From NCBI RefSeq assembly GCF_037414475.1, contig NZ_CP147913.1, forward strand, positions 5,020,001-5,084,000: DNA of 64,000 nt, given 5' to 3'. Below the pieces are notes generated by a model. That model ran no database searches, had not been told where the DNA came from, and saw only the letters and a list, made by a program, of their open reading frames with translations. The position numbers and the translations under genes were made by a program. Positions 9,820 to 18,601 of this stretch are shown piece after piece (positions within the stretch are counted from its first letter, which is position 1; the number at the start of each line of letters is the position of its first letter). The DNA comes from Myxococcus stipitatus. GTDB taxonomy: Bacteria; Myxococcota; Myxococcia; Myxococcales; Myxococcaceae.

Positions 9820-12800
9820 TCACTGGAGCGTATCGGGCTTCGCGGTGGTCGGACGCAGGGTGACGGTGAAGGTGCTGCCCACGCCCGGCGTGCTGTCCAC
9901 GCGGATGCTCCCGCCCAGCGCGGTGATGATTTCGCGCGCGAGGTGGAGTCCCAACCCCAGGCCTCCGTAGGCGCGCACGGAGACGGCGCGCTCGAAGCGC
10001 TCGAAGATGTGGGGGAGTTGGTCGGCGGGGATGCCGATGCCCTGGTCCCGGACGCTCACGTGGACGTGGGTGCCGTCCTCGGCCCAGGCGCGGAGGGTGA
10101 TGGGTTTGCCCGCGCCGAACTTGAGGGCGTTGGACACCAGGTGGACCAGCACTTGTTGGAGCCGCGAGGCGTCCCAGTGGCCCATCAGCGGGCGTTCCAC
10201 CTGGAGCTCCAGCTCGCAGCGCGCGCGCTGGAGGGGCTCGCGAAGGAGCTGGGCGACGTTGTCGATGACCTCCGCCAGGTCGACGCGCGACAGGCGCAGG
10301 TCCAGGCGGCCGGCCTGGAGATGGGAGATGTCGAGCATCTCCTCCACCAGCGTGGCGAGCCGGGCGCTCTGCGTGTCGAGCGTGCGCAGGCTGCGCACCG
10401 CGAGGGGAGGAAGCTCCGGCGGCACCTGGCGCAGCAGCGCCTGCACCAGGAGGCGCAGGGAGGTGAGCGGCGTGTTCAGCTCGTGAGAGGCCACGCTGAG
10501 GAACTCATCGCGCAGGCGGATGGTGTCCTGGGACTCGCGATAGAGGCGGGCGTTGTCGATGCAGACGGCGACGCGGCGGGCGAGCTCCTGCGCGAGCTTC
10601 AGGTCCACCTGGCCGTATCTGCGCCCGGGCGTGGAGGAGACGAAGGTGGCGACGCCCAGCGTCTTGCCTCGTGCGATGAGGGGCACGTGCATGGCGGCCC
10701 GGGGATTGAGCTCGCGCAGCCGCTCGACGTAGTCGTGGCCATGGCCGTGCTCGCGCATCACGGAGTGGGTGACCTCGGCGCGCAGGAAGGGCCGGCCCGT
10801 GCGCAGCACATGGACGAGGGCGGGGGGCGGGGTGCATGCGAGGGGGTACTTCTCGAACAGCTCGTGGAGCCGGCGGTCCTTCTCCGGGTCCGCGTGCGCG
10901 GCGGCCACCAGGCGCAGCTCGTCTTCACGGTCGAGCACGGAGAACATGCACCAGTCCGCGAGGAAGGGCACCACCAGGCGCGTGGCCTGGGCGAGGGTCT
11001 TCTCCAAGTCCAACGACTCCGCCAGCGCGAGCCCGGAGTCGGCCAGGAAGCGCACGGCCTCCTCGGCGCGGCGGCGCTCCCGCACCTCGACGTGGAGCTG
11101 CTCGAACAGGCGGCTGTTCTCCAGCGAGATGGCAATCTGTGAGGAGAGGGTCCGCAAGAGTCCCATCCGCTCCGGCGTGAAGGCGCGCGTGGCCAGGTCG
11201 TTCTCCAGGTAGAGCACGCCCGCGGTCTTCCCATGGCGTTGGATGGGGATGGCCAGCGCGGACTTCACGGCGCGGCGGACCACGTAGGCGTCGTGGGTGA
11301 AGCGGCCCTGGTGCGCGGCGTCGGCCAGGACGAGTGTCTCTCCGGTTCGGCACGCATGCTCCAGGAGGGTGACGGGCACCTGGGTCGACTCGGAGAGCGG
11401 CGTGTGCTCCAGGCTGACGGGCTCGGAGATGGCGCCCACGGCGCGCACTTGCAGGGTGCCTTCCTCCTCCAGCACCAGCGCGCCACGCGTGGCCCCGGCG
11501 GCCTCGAAGCACACGGCCATCAACTTCTCCAGGAGCCGGTCCAGCACCACCTCGCCCATCAGCGTCTCGGACGCCTTGAGCATCGTGAGCAGGTCCAGCG
11601 ACGCGCCCGGCGCGCCCAGGCCCGAGGGGCTGACCCCGGGCTCTATCCACGGCCGGTCGACCACGCCCTTGAGGTCGGGGAACTCCTCCTCGAGCAGCGC
11701 CACCTTGGCCTGGGCGCCCCAGCGCGTGAAGCAGTCCAGCGCCGCGCGCAGGTGGAGGGTGGCGAAGCGCTTGTGGCCAAGTTGTTGATGGAAGCGCCCC
11801 GCCAGCTCGTTCGCGATGGCCTCGTCGTGGAGGAAGCCTTGGGTATGCGCGCCGTCGATGGCGCTGTCGTAGAGGCCCATGGCCTCCATGTCCCGTCCCT
11901 CGACGCGGGCCTGCTCGGCGGCGACGAGCTGGTGCTTGTGGCGGAAGTTCTCCGGGCACAGGCGGGCCCAGGCGCCGAGCTGCCGCTGATTCTCCTCGAC
12001 GGTGGCGAGCGCCACGTCCCGCTCCTGGGGAATGCGGATGGCGCGCGCCATGGACGTGAGCGAGGTCAACACGTTGAAGTCGACGTTGCGGAAGAAGCCC
12101 TGGGAGAAGTGGACATAGGGCAGCACCTCGCGCGACATCCTCGCGGCCTCGTCGAGGTCTCCCAGGATGTACGCGACGAACAGCCTCAGCAGCGAGCGAA
12201 GGTAGAGGCTCGTGTGGGCCATCTGCCCCGAAGCGAGGAAGTCCTTCTCGACGAAGTCGTCGTCATCCAACCGGGCGAGCTGGTGGGTGCGTCCCTGGAG
12301 CGCGCGGATGGCCTGCCGGTAGAGGACGGAGACGTCCGCCATCACCTGGACGCCGCTGCGCCGGGCGAAGGAGATGCTGGTGTCGATGGAGCCCAGGATG
12401 CGCACCAGCTCGGTGCCCATGGCCAGCTCGGTGGTGACGACGTTGGCGAGCGCGTAGCTGGTGTACTGGAGGTCGCCGCTGGCCAGGCCCGTGGTGATGG
12501 CCCGCCGCAAGAGCGACAGGTTGGTGCGCAACGGCGCGCGCCAGTGATTGATGTTGAGGGTGAGGGTGACCAGGGCCCGGCACTCCTGCCGCGAGTCCCC
12601 CATGCGCCGCGCCAGCGAGATACCCAGGTGGCAGAACGACTCCGCGCGCGCCGCGTCGCCGCGGCTGGCCAGCAGCATGCCGTGATAGGCATACACGGAG
12701 GGCGCCCAGCGGGAGTTGCCATGCTCGAGCGTGAGCGCGAGCGCCCGTGTGTTGAGATACGCATACAGGTCCGGGTCGACGAAGTAGGCGGGGGTGACGA

Positions 12801-15531
12801 GCTCCGCGAGGAGCTGGACACAGGCCAGGTGTCTGGGGTCCTCCATGGGAGGCTCGTTCAACAGCTCCTCCACCGCGCGCCCCCGGAGCTGGTGCTCCAC
12901 GTCGACGAGCTCGGCGGAGAGGGCCTGGACGTAGCCGTCCTCCGGCAGCTCCATTCCGAACAGGCGCAGCCCCTCCCTCCCCGAGCGCACGGCCTCCTCG
13001 TAGTGGCCGTTGAGCAGGTGGGCCAGCACCTGGAGGACGTACAGGTCCACCTTGCGCGGCGCGGAGGCGGCGTGCTCGTGCGCTGTCTGGAGCAGCTCCT
13101 CGGCCTGTCTGCCATTGCCGGAGAGGTAGGCGCACTCGGCGGCTTCCTTGTGGACCTGGAAGAGCTGCTCGTGGCGCCGAGGCCACTCGGTGGGAGGCAG
13201 CAGGGACAGGCCCCGCGTGAGGTACACCCGCGCGGCGCCGAAGGCGGAGGCCGCCTTGGCCTTGAGGCCCGCGCGGAAGAGCAGCTCAGCCAGCGTCTGA
13301 CGCTCCGCGAGGTCCGTCGATGAATCCAGTCCCCGGTAGAGGTGGTCCACGATGGCGAAGAGGCGCTCTTCCAGCACCTCGCCGCGAGCACCGCGCAAGA
13401 GCCACTGCCCCGCGGCGCGATGGAGCTCCGCGCGCCGCGCCTCGGTGAGCAGGGAGTAGGCGGCCTGCCGGACGCGGTCATGCGCGAAGCGGTAGACGGC
13501 CTCCTGTGGGGCGGAGGCATCCGGGTGCGCTCGTGGATGGAGGGGCTCGTTCTCCGGGATGAGCAGTCCCTCACGCAGCAAGGTCCACAGCGAGGACGCG
13601 GCGTCCTCGTCGCGCTCTCCCACGAGGGCGGACAGCACACCCAGCTCCACGCGGTCCCCCAGACACGCGGCCACCTCCAGCACGTGCTGCGCCTGCCCGG
13701 GAAGGCGGCGGATGGTGTCGAGCATCAGCTCCACCACGTTCTCCGTCACCTCCACGCGCTCCAGCCGCTCCAATTCCCACGTCCACGTGCCGTGCTCCCA
13801 GTCGAAGCTCAAGAGGCCGGAGCCGTGCAGCATGCGCAGCAGGCGCGTGAGGAAGAGGGGATTGCCCGCGGTCTTCCGGAGCAGCAGCCGGGCCAGGGGG
13901 GCGACGTCCTCGGGCTGGCGGCGGAAGGTGTCCGCGCACAGCGCGGTGATGGCGCCGTCGTCCAGGGGCGCCAGCTCGAACGCGCGCGAGGGGATGGCGC
14001 CTTCTTCCTCGAGGGTGCGCAGCACGCGGGGCAGGGGATGCTCGGGCCCGAGCTCCTGCGGGCGCCACGCGACGATGAAGAGGAGGTGCAGCGAGCCGGG
14101 GTCTCCGCACAGGCTCTTGAGGAGCTGGAGCGAGCCGGGGTCCGCCCACTGGAGGTCATCCAGGAACAGGATGAGCGCGTGACGTGGCGTGGCCAGCGCC
14201 TGCACGAAGGACTGGAAGAGGAGGTGGAAGCGCGCGGCGGACTCGACCGGACCCAGCTTGGGGGGGAGCGGCTGGGGACCGAGAAGCTCCTCCAGCGCGG
14301 GGATGACATCGGTGATGACTCGCGCGTGAGGGCCCAGGGCGCCCAGGAGGCGTTGGCGCCAGACGTCGCGCGCCTCGGGTGTCTCCTCCATCAGCTCGTG
14401 CGCGAGGCCTTGGAACGCCTGGACGAAGGCGGAGTAGGGCACGTTGCCCTGGAGCTGGTTGAACTTGCCCGTCAGCAGCCGGTCTCCCTTCGCCGCGTCG
14501 CGCCCCAGGTCGTGGACGAGCGCGGACTTGCCGATGCCCGCCGCGCCGGACAGCAGCACCCGCTCGCTGGGGCCTCTCCGCACCCGCTCGCGCGCGGCGC
14601 GCAGCTCGGCTTGTTGAGGCTCGCGGCCGTAGAGCCGCTCCGGCAGCGAGAGTTGACGGGCCAGGTCCAGCCGTCCCAGCTCGAAGTCCCCTGGCGCGTG
14701 CCGCGCCTGGCGCCTGCGCACCTCCTGGAGGTCGGCGAGCAGGGAGTCGGCGCTCTGGTAGCGCTCCTCGGGCATCTTCGCGAGCAGCTTGAGGACGATG
14801 TCCGAGACGACGCGGGGGAGGGCCGGGTTGACGAAGGTGAGCGGAACGGGAGGCCGCGCGAGGTGCGCGTGGACCAGCTCCACCGGGTCCGACGAAGTGA
14901 AGGGCGGCAGTCCGGTGAGCAGCTCGTAGAACGTGGCGCCCAGCGAGTAGAGGTCGGCGCGGTGGTCGAGCGGCCGGTTCATCCGTCCGGTCTGCTCCGG
15001 GGCGATGTAGGGCAGCGCCCACTGGAGCTCGGCGGGCATTCCCCCCGAGGGCGCGAGGCCGGAGACCCGCGTGGCCAGGTCGAAGTCGACGAGGGTGAGG
15101 CGACGGCCGTCGGCGCTCATCACCAGATTGGTGGGGTTGATGTCCCGGTGGATGACGTGCTGATGGTGGAGCCCCGCGAGGATGCTGGTGGCCTGGAGGG
15201 CCAGCTCCATGAAGACCTCCACCTCCACGGGCCTGCGGTGCTGCCAGCCCTGGAGGTCGTGAGGGCCGCTGTCCTCCAGCGTGAGGACGGGCAGGCGCGG
15301 AGGCTCATCCTCCAGCCAGACGGCGCGGGAGATGTGCGGCACGCTGTCGCGCAGCTCGCGCAAGAGCGTGTACTCGTGGCGCAGCATGGCCGCGCTGCCG
15401 GCGGCGAGCGGCCCCTGGCGGACCTGCTTGATGACCCGCGGGACTCCGTCCTGTCCCAAGGTCCGCAGGACGACGTACCGGCGTCCCCGGTGGATTTCCC
15501 GCGGTCCTTCGGTGCCCGGCGCCTGCCACAT
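9820..15531 (-). CDS. Hybrid Ser/Thr kinase - AAA ATPase - GAF - histidine kinase
   Basis: A 1,903-residue multidomain signalling protein. Residues 1-280 are a Ser/Thr kinase-like domain with VIK (K35), HRDINPTN (128-135) and DFD (149-151) in place of the usual DFG. Residues ~300-800 hold an AAA/STAND-type ATPase with Walker A GAAGIGKS (329-336) and Walker B-like LILFLDDLQWAD, followed by a long helical TPR-like region. GAF-like domains follow at about 1310-1470 and 1500-1660. The C-terminus is a histidine kinase: H-box SHELNTPL (H1683), N-box VSNALKFG (N1801), DQGIGIP and GGLGLGL. No receiver domain or membrane helix is seen, so it is probably a cytoplasmic sensor. This architecture is widespread in myxobacteria and cyanobacteria. 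No partner regulator lies nearby. Confidence 0.92.
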   Translation of the reverse strand: MWQAPGTEGPREIHRGRRYVVLRTLGQDGVPRVIKQVRQGPLAAGSAAMLRHEYTLLRELRDSVPHISRAVWLEDEPPRLPVLTLEDSGPHDLQGWQHRRPVEVEVFMELALQATSILAGLHHQHVIHRDINPTNLVMSADGRRLTLVDFDLATRVSGLAPSGGMPAELQWALPYIAPEQTGRMNRPLDHRADLYSLGATFYELLTGLPPFTSSDPVELVHAHLARPPVPLTFVNPALPRVVSDIVLKLLAKMPEERYQSADSLLADLQEVRRRQARHAPGDFELGRLDLARQLSLPERLYGREPQQAELRAARERVRRGPSERVLLSGAAGIGKSALVHDLGRDAAKGDRLLTGKFNQLQGNVPYSAFVQAFQGLAHELMEETPEARDVWRQRLLGALGPHARVITDVIPALEELLGPQPLPPKLGPVESAARFHLLFQSFVQALATPRHALILFLDDLQWADPGSLQLLKSLCGDPGSLHLLFIVAWRPQELGPEHPLPRVLRTLEEEGAIPSRAFELAPLDDGAITALCADTFRRQPEDVAPLARLLLRKTAGNPLFLTRLLRMLHGSGLLSFDWEHGTWTWELERLERVEVTENVVELMLDTIRRLPGQAQHVLEVAACLGDRVELGVLSALVGERDEDAASSLWTLLREGLLIPENEPLHPRAHPDASAPQEAVYRFAHDRVRQAAYSLLTEARRAELHRAAGQWLLRGARGEVLEERLFAIVDHLYRGLDSSTDLAERQTLAELLFRAGLKAKAASAFGAARVYLTRGLSLLPPTEWPRRHEQLFQVHKEAAECAYLSGNGRQAEELLQTAHEHAASAPRKVDLYVLQVLAHLLNGHYEEAVRSGREGLRLFGMELPEDGYVQALSAELVDVEHQLRGRAVEELLNEPPMEDPRHLACVQLLAELVTPAYFVDPDLYAYLNTRALALTLEHGNSRWAPSVYAYHGMLLASRGDAARAESFCHLGISLARRMGDSRQECRALVTLTLNINHWRAPLRTNLSLLRRAITTGLASGDLQYTSYALANVVTTELAMGTELVRILGSIDTSISFARRSGVQVMADVSVLYRQAIRALQGRTHQLARLDDDDFVEKDFLASGQMAHTSLYLRSLLRLFVAYILGDLDEAARMSREVLPYVHFSQGFFRNVDFNVLTSLTSMARAIRIPQERDVALATVEENQRQLGAWARLCPENFRHKHQLVAAEQARVEGRDMEAMGLYDSAIDGAHTQGFLHDEAIANELAGRFHQQLGHKRFATLHLRAALDCFTRWGAQAKVALLEEEFPDLKGVVDRPWIEPGVSPSGLGAPGASLDLLTMLKASETLMGEVVLDRLLEKLMAVCFEAAGATRGALVLEEEGTLQVRAVGAISEPVSLEHTPLSESTQVPVTLLEHACRTGETLVLADAAHQGRFTHDAYVVRRAVKSALAIPIQRHGKTAGVLYLENDLATRAFTPERMGLLRTLSSQIAISLENSRLFEQLHVEVRERRRAEEAVRFLADSGLALAESLDLEKTLAQATRLVVPFLADWCMFSVLDREDELRLVAAAHADPEKDRRLHELFEKYPLACTPPPALVHVLRTGRPFLRAEVTHSVMREHGHGHDYVERLRELNPRAAMHVPLIARGKTLGVATFVSSTPGRRYGQVDLKLAQELARRVAVCIDNARLYRESQDTIRLRDEFLSVASHELNTPLTSLRLLVQALLRQVPPELPPLAVRSLRTLDTQSARLATLVEEMLDISHLQAGRLDLRLSRVDLAEVIDNVAQLLREPLQRARCELELQVERPLMGHWDASRLQQVLVHLVSNALKFGAGKPITLRAWAEDGTHVHVSVRDQGIGIPADQLPHIFERFERAVSVRAYGGLGLGLHLAREIITALGGSIRVDSTPGVGSTFTVTLRPTTAKPDTLQ

Positions 15532-15737
15532 CTCGCCCTCGCCGCGAAAGCCATGCTCGTCATGGGGCGGGCTCCCCGCGGCTTGGGGCCAGGCAAGAAG
15601 GCTCCGCCGCGCGGCTTCCCGCTCCCCTCACGATTTGGACGGAGGGGCTCGCTGGCACGAGTGGACCCCCTGTCCAGCGGGCGGCCCGGCGGGGCCTCGT
15701 GTGGCGGTGTCGCGTCAGCGCGGAAGGCGACGGGCGC

Positions 15738-16799
15738 CTAGCTCACCCGGCGCAGCTCCGGCAGGTCCTCGGGCCGCAGCGACCAGGAGGGCACGGGCGG
15801 CAACGCGGAGAGAAATCCTGTCTGCACCGCGGGGAATCCATCCACCTGCGCGGCGTCCGGGAACAGCGTCCCCGCGCGCACCAGGCTGCCCGCCCCCACC
15901 ACGCAGCCCCGCCCCAGCCGGCTGCGGTCGCAGAGGATGGCGCCCGGCTCCACCACCGTGTTCGCCCCCACGAAGCAGCCGTGCACCACGCAGCCCGGCC
16001 CCATGAGGACGCCGTCCTCCAGGACAAGACTGCCACCCAGTTGCAGATGAATCACGGTGTTGGCGTGGATGCGGACGCCCGCGCCGATTCGCAGCGGCAC
16101 GTGGGATTCGCCGACGATTCTCACGCCCGGGCCGATGATGGAGCCCGGGCCGATGATGACGTCGCCCGTCACCTCGCAGGAGGAGAAGAGCGTGGCGGTG
16201 GGGTGGACGAGCGGATGCTTGTCCCGGAAGGAATAGAGCTGTCCCATGGGTGCGTCCTCGGCGCGGTCTTTCGCGAAGAAGGGGGTGAGAGGTTGTTCGG
16301 GCAAGGCCAGGCTTCCGCCGCGAGTCATGCGAAGCCGCTCCAGGTCGCCCGTATCGACCCGGCGCGCGACGCGGGCGGGCCGGCCCACCACGACGGAATC
16401 CGAGGGGACCCACATGCCAGCGGGCACGAGCGCCCCCTCGCTCACCATGCAGCGGTCTCCCAGCTGGCTGCCTGGCATGAGGATGGCGCCCGCGCCCACC
16501 TCGCACAGGTGCCCCAGCGAGGCGCCCAGCACCAGGCTCCGGGGGCCCAGCGAAGTCTTCTCGCCCACCGTGACAGGGTTTCGGGACGTGCCGACGACGG
16601 TGGCATTCTCTCGCACCGCGCTGCCCGCACCCAGTTGGACGGAGCCATCCGGAGAGCACACCACCGCGCCTTGCGCGAGATGTACCCCCGGTCCCAGGTG
16701 CACGCGTCCCAGGACGCGAGCACTGCTGGCCAGACGGAAGTGTGCGACGCCCCGGCTGGGTTCGGGCGTGGCTGAGACATGTGAAAAGCGCGTCACCAT
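15738..16799 (-). CDS. Two-part hexapeptide-repeat (left-handed beta-helix) protein
   Basis: This 353-residue protein contains two blocks of imperfect hexapeptide repeats, residues ~30-150 (VLGRVHLGPGVHLAQGAVV) and ~205-330 (VIIGPGSIIGPGVRIVG), separated by a non-repetitive linker with PLTPFFAKD. Each block looks like a left-handed beta-helix of the LbetaH/gamma-carbonic-anhydrase-like type. Such folds occur in acyltransferases, nucleotidyltransferases and scaffolds; I see no extra catalytic domain, so function is unknown. The start is uncertain: ATG at 16799 or an in-frame GTG at 16823. It is transcribed away from the MATE gene and could be co-transcribed with the hybrid kinase 206 bases downstream. 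Confidence 0.8.
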   Translation of the reverse strand: MVTRFSHVSATPEPSRGVAHFRLASSARVLGRVHLGPGVHLAQGAVVCSPDGSVQLGAGSAVRENATVVGTSRNPVTVGEKTSLGPRSLVLGASLGHLCEVGAGAILMPGSQLGDRCMVSEGALVPAGMWVPSDSVVVGRPARVARRVDTGDLERLRMTRGGSLALPEQPLTPFFAKDRAEDAPMGQLYSFRDKHPLVHPTATLFSSCEVTGDVIIGPGSIIGPGVRIVGESHVPLRIGAGVRIHANTVIHLQLGGSLVLEDGVLMGPGCVVHGCFVGANTVVEPGAILCDRSRLGRGCVVGAGSLVRAGTLFPDAAQVDGFPAVQTGFLSALPPVPSWSLRPEDLPELRRVS

Positions 16800-16954
16800 G
16801 AGTGCGCGCAAGCTACACCCCACGCTGAAGCCGAAGGACGGTCCGACGGAGCGGGATGGGTGTTCGAGGTAGGACGTTATGGGTCGGTGGCGTCCTGCTG
16901 TAGGGCGAGGACATGCCCGTCAGGCCGCCTGATGGGGGGCCTCCGGGGCGACGC

Positions 16955-16996
16955 CCCAGGTGGGGCCCCGAGTCACCCAGGTGGGGCCCCGAGTCA
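16955..16996 (+). repeat. Two perfect 21-bp tandem repeats upstream of the MATE gene
   Basis: The unit, CCCAGGTGGGGCCCCGAGTC plus A, occurs twice back to back and contains the palindrome GGGGCCCC. It lies about 90 bases before the MATE start, in the divergent promoter region. Confidence 0.8.
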
Positions 16997-17084
16997 GATG
17001 GTGCGGAAAGGAGTCGTCCCTGGACGCGGTCGCGCCTTCCTGCCAGAAGGGCCCCAATTCGGGGGGCGGCCTGGAGGCTGGACA

Positions 17085-18503
17085 ATGTCTGACGTGGGAG
17101 TGCCCTCGGAAGGGCGTACGGCGGGATTCTGGGCATCGCTGAAGGAAGCGATGCATGGCACGGAGCGGGACCTCACGGAGCTCCCGGTGAAGCGCGCCAT
17201 CTTCCTGCTCGCGGTCCCCATGGTGCTGGAGATGGTGATGGAGTCCATCTTCGCCGTGGTGGACGTCTTCTTCGTCGGCCGCCTGGGCGCTGACGCCGTC
17301 GCGACGGTGGGGCTGACGGAGTCGCTGCTCACCATCATCTACGCCGCGGCGATGGGCCTGAGCATCGGCGCCACCGCGATGGTGTCGCGCCGCATCGGTG
17401 AGAAGGACCCGGAGCGGGCGGCTCGCACGGCGGTGCAAGCCATTGGGCTGGGGGTGCTCCTGGCGGTTCCCATCTCGGCCGCGGGCGTCATCTTCGCCCG
17501 GCCGTTGATGGGGCTGATGGGCGGCTCGCCGTGGGTGCTGGAGCACGGCGTGCGCTACACGCAGGTGATGCTGGGCGGCATGTGCAGCGTGTTCCTGCTG
17601 TTCCTCATCAACGCCATCTTCCGGGGTGCGGGCGACGCGGCCATCGCCATGCGGGTGCTGTGGCTGGCCAACGCCATCAACATCGTCCTGGCGCCCATGC
17701 TCATCTTCGGCGTGGGGCCCTTCCCGGAGATGGGCGTCATGGGCGCCGCCGTGGCGACGACGTTCGGCCGCAGCTGCGGCGTGGTGTATCAGCTCTACCG
17801 GTTGGGGCGAGGCGGCGGCCGGCTCCAGGTGCGGCGAGAGCACCTGAAGCTGGAGATGGGGACGATGCTGTCCATGCTCAAGCTGTCGGGCGCGGGCACG
17901 GCGCAGGCGCTGGTGAACACCACCAGCTGGGTGATGCTGGCGCGCATCGTCGCGACGTTCGGCAGCGCGGCGGTGGCGGGCTACACCATCGCCATGCGCA
18001 TCGTCCTCTTCGCGCTGCTTCCCTCGTGGGGTCTGGCCAACGCGGCGGCCACCATGGTGGGGCAGAGCCTGGGGGCCAAGGACCCGGCGCGCGGCGAGCG
18101 CGCGGTGTGGACGGCGGGCCGCATCAACGCCGTCTTCCTGGGCTCGCTGGGGCTCTTGTTCGTCCTCTTCGCGGACCCGCTGGTGGGCACCTTCTCCACG
18201 GACGCGGCGGTGGTGGACCACGCCTCGCACGCGCTGCGCATCATCAGCGGAGGCTTCCTCTTCTACGCCTTCGGCATGGTGCTGACGCAGTCCTTCAACG
18301 GCGCGGGCGATACGGCCACTCCGACGTTCATCAACATCTTCTGCTTCTGGCTGCTGGAGCTGCCGCTGGCGTGGGTGTTGTCGGGGCCCGGGGGCATGGG
18401 GCCCTCGGGCGTCTTCCTGGCGCTCTCGGTGGCCTTCTCCATGGTGGCCGTCATCTCCGCCATCCTCTTCCGCCGAGGAGCCTGGAAGCTCCGGAAGGTG
18501 TAG
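17085..18503 (+). CDS. MATE family multidrug exporter
   Basis: This 472-residue protein has twelve predicted membrane segments in two related halves, opening with a hydrophilic stretch and VKRAIFLLAVPMVLEMVMES. MATE proteins export cationic compounds in exchange for sodium ions or protons. Family features include FVGRLGADAVATVGL, the SIGATAMVSRRIGE loop and, in the second half, the WGLANAAATMVGQSLGAKDP loop. I chose the ATG at 17085 because GGAGG lies seven bases upstream and the start fits the family; the frame remains open further upstream without family similarity. A strong palindrome follows the stop. The substrate is unknown. Confidence 0.92.
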   Translation: MSDVGVPSEGRTAGFWASLKEAMHGTERDLTELPVKRAIFLLAVPMVLEMVMESIFAVVDVFFVGRLGADAVATVGLTESLLTIIYAAAMGLSIGATAMVSRRIGEKDPERAARTAVQAIGLGVLLAVPISAAGVIFARPLMGLMGGSPWVLEHGVRYTQVMLGGMCSVFLLFLINAIFRGAGDAAIAMRVLWLANAINIVLAPMLIFGVGPFPEMGVMGAAVATTFGRSCGVVYQLYRLGRGGGRLQVRREHLKLEMGTMLSMLKLSGAGTAQALVNTTSWVMLARIVATFGSAAVAGYTIAMRIVLFALLPSWGLANAAATMVGQSLGAKDPARGERAVWTAGRINAVFLGSLGLLFVLFADPLVGTFSTDAAVVDHASHALRIISGGFLFYAFGMVLTQSFNGAGDTATPTFINIFCFWLLELPLAWVLSGPGGMGPSGVFLALSVAFSMVAVISAILFRRGAWKLRKV

Positions 18504-18518
18504 TCGGGCGTCTGGTTT

Positions 18519-18548
18519 CGCCGTGAGCGCGAGGATGGGCTCACGGCG
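18519..18548 (+). terminator. Strong hairpin after the MATE gene
   Basis: CGCCGTGAGC pairs perfectly with GCTCACGGCG across a 10-base loop, 16 bases after the stop. It has no U-tract, so it may be a terminator of the GC-rich kind or only an RNA-stabilising hairpin. Confidence 0.45.
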
Positions 18549-18601
18549 CCAGGCGGCCCGGCCGCTTGACTCGGGGGCGCGCGCGGAGGGCAATGGGGCC
18601 C

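Noticed and set aside
6583..11142. A 1,519-residue open frame on the plus strand
   Set aside because: It is antisense to the MdtB-like pump, membrane fusion and hybrid kinase genes and consists of low-complexity, His/Gln/Arg/Gly-rich sequence; a shadow of high GC content.
11233..15741. Long plus-strand open frames over the hybrid kinase gene (to ~799 residues)
   Set aside because: Same reason: antisense to a gene with clear kinase, AAA and GAF motifs; no family similarity.
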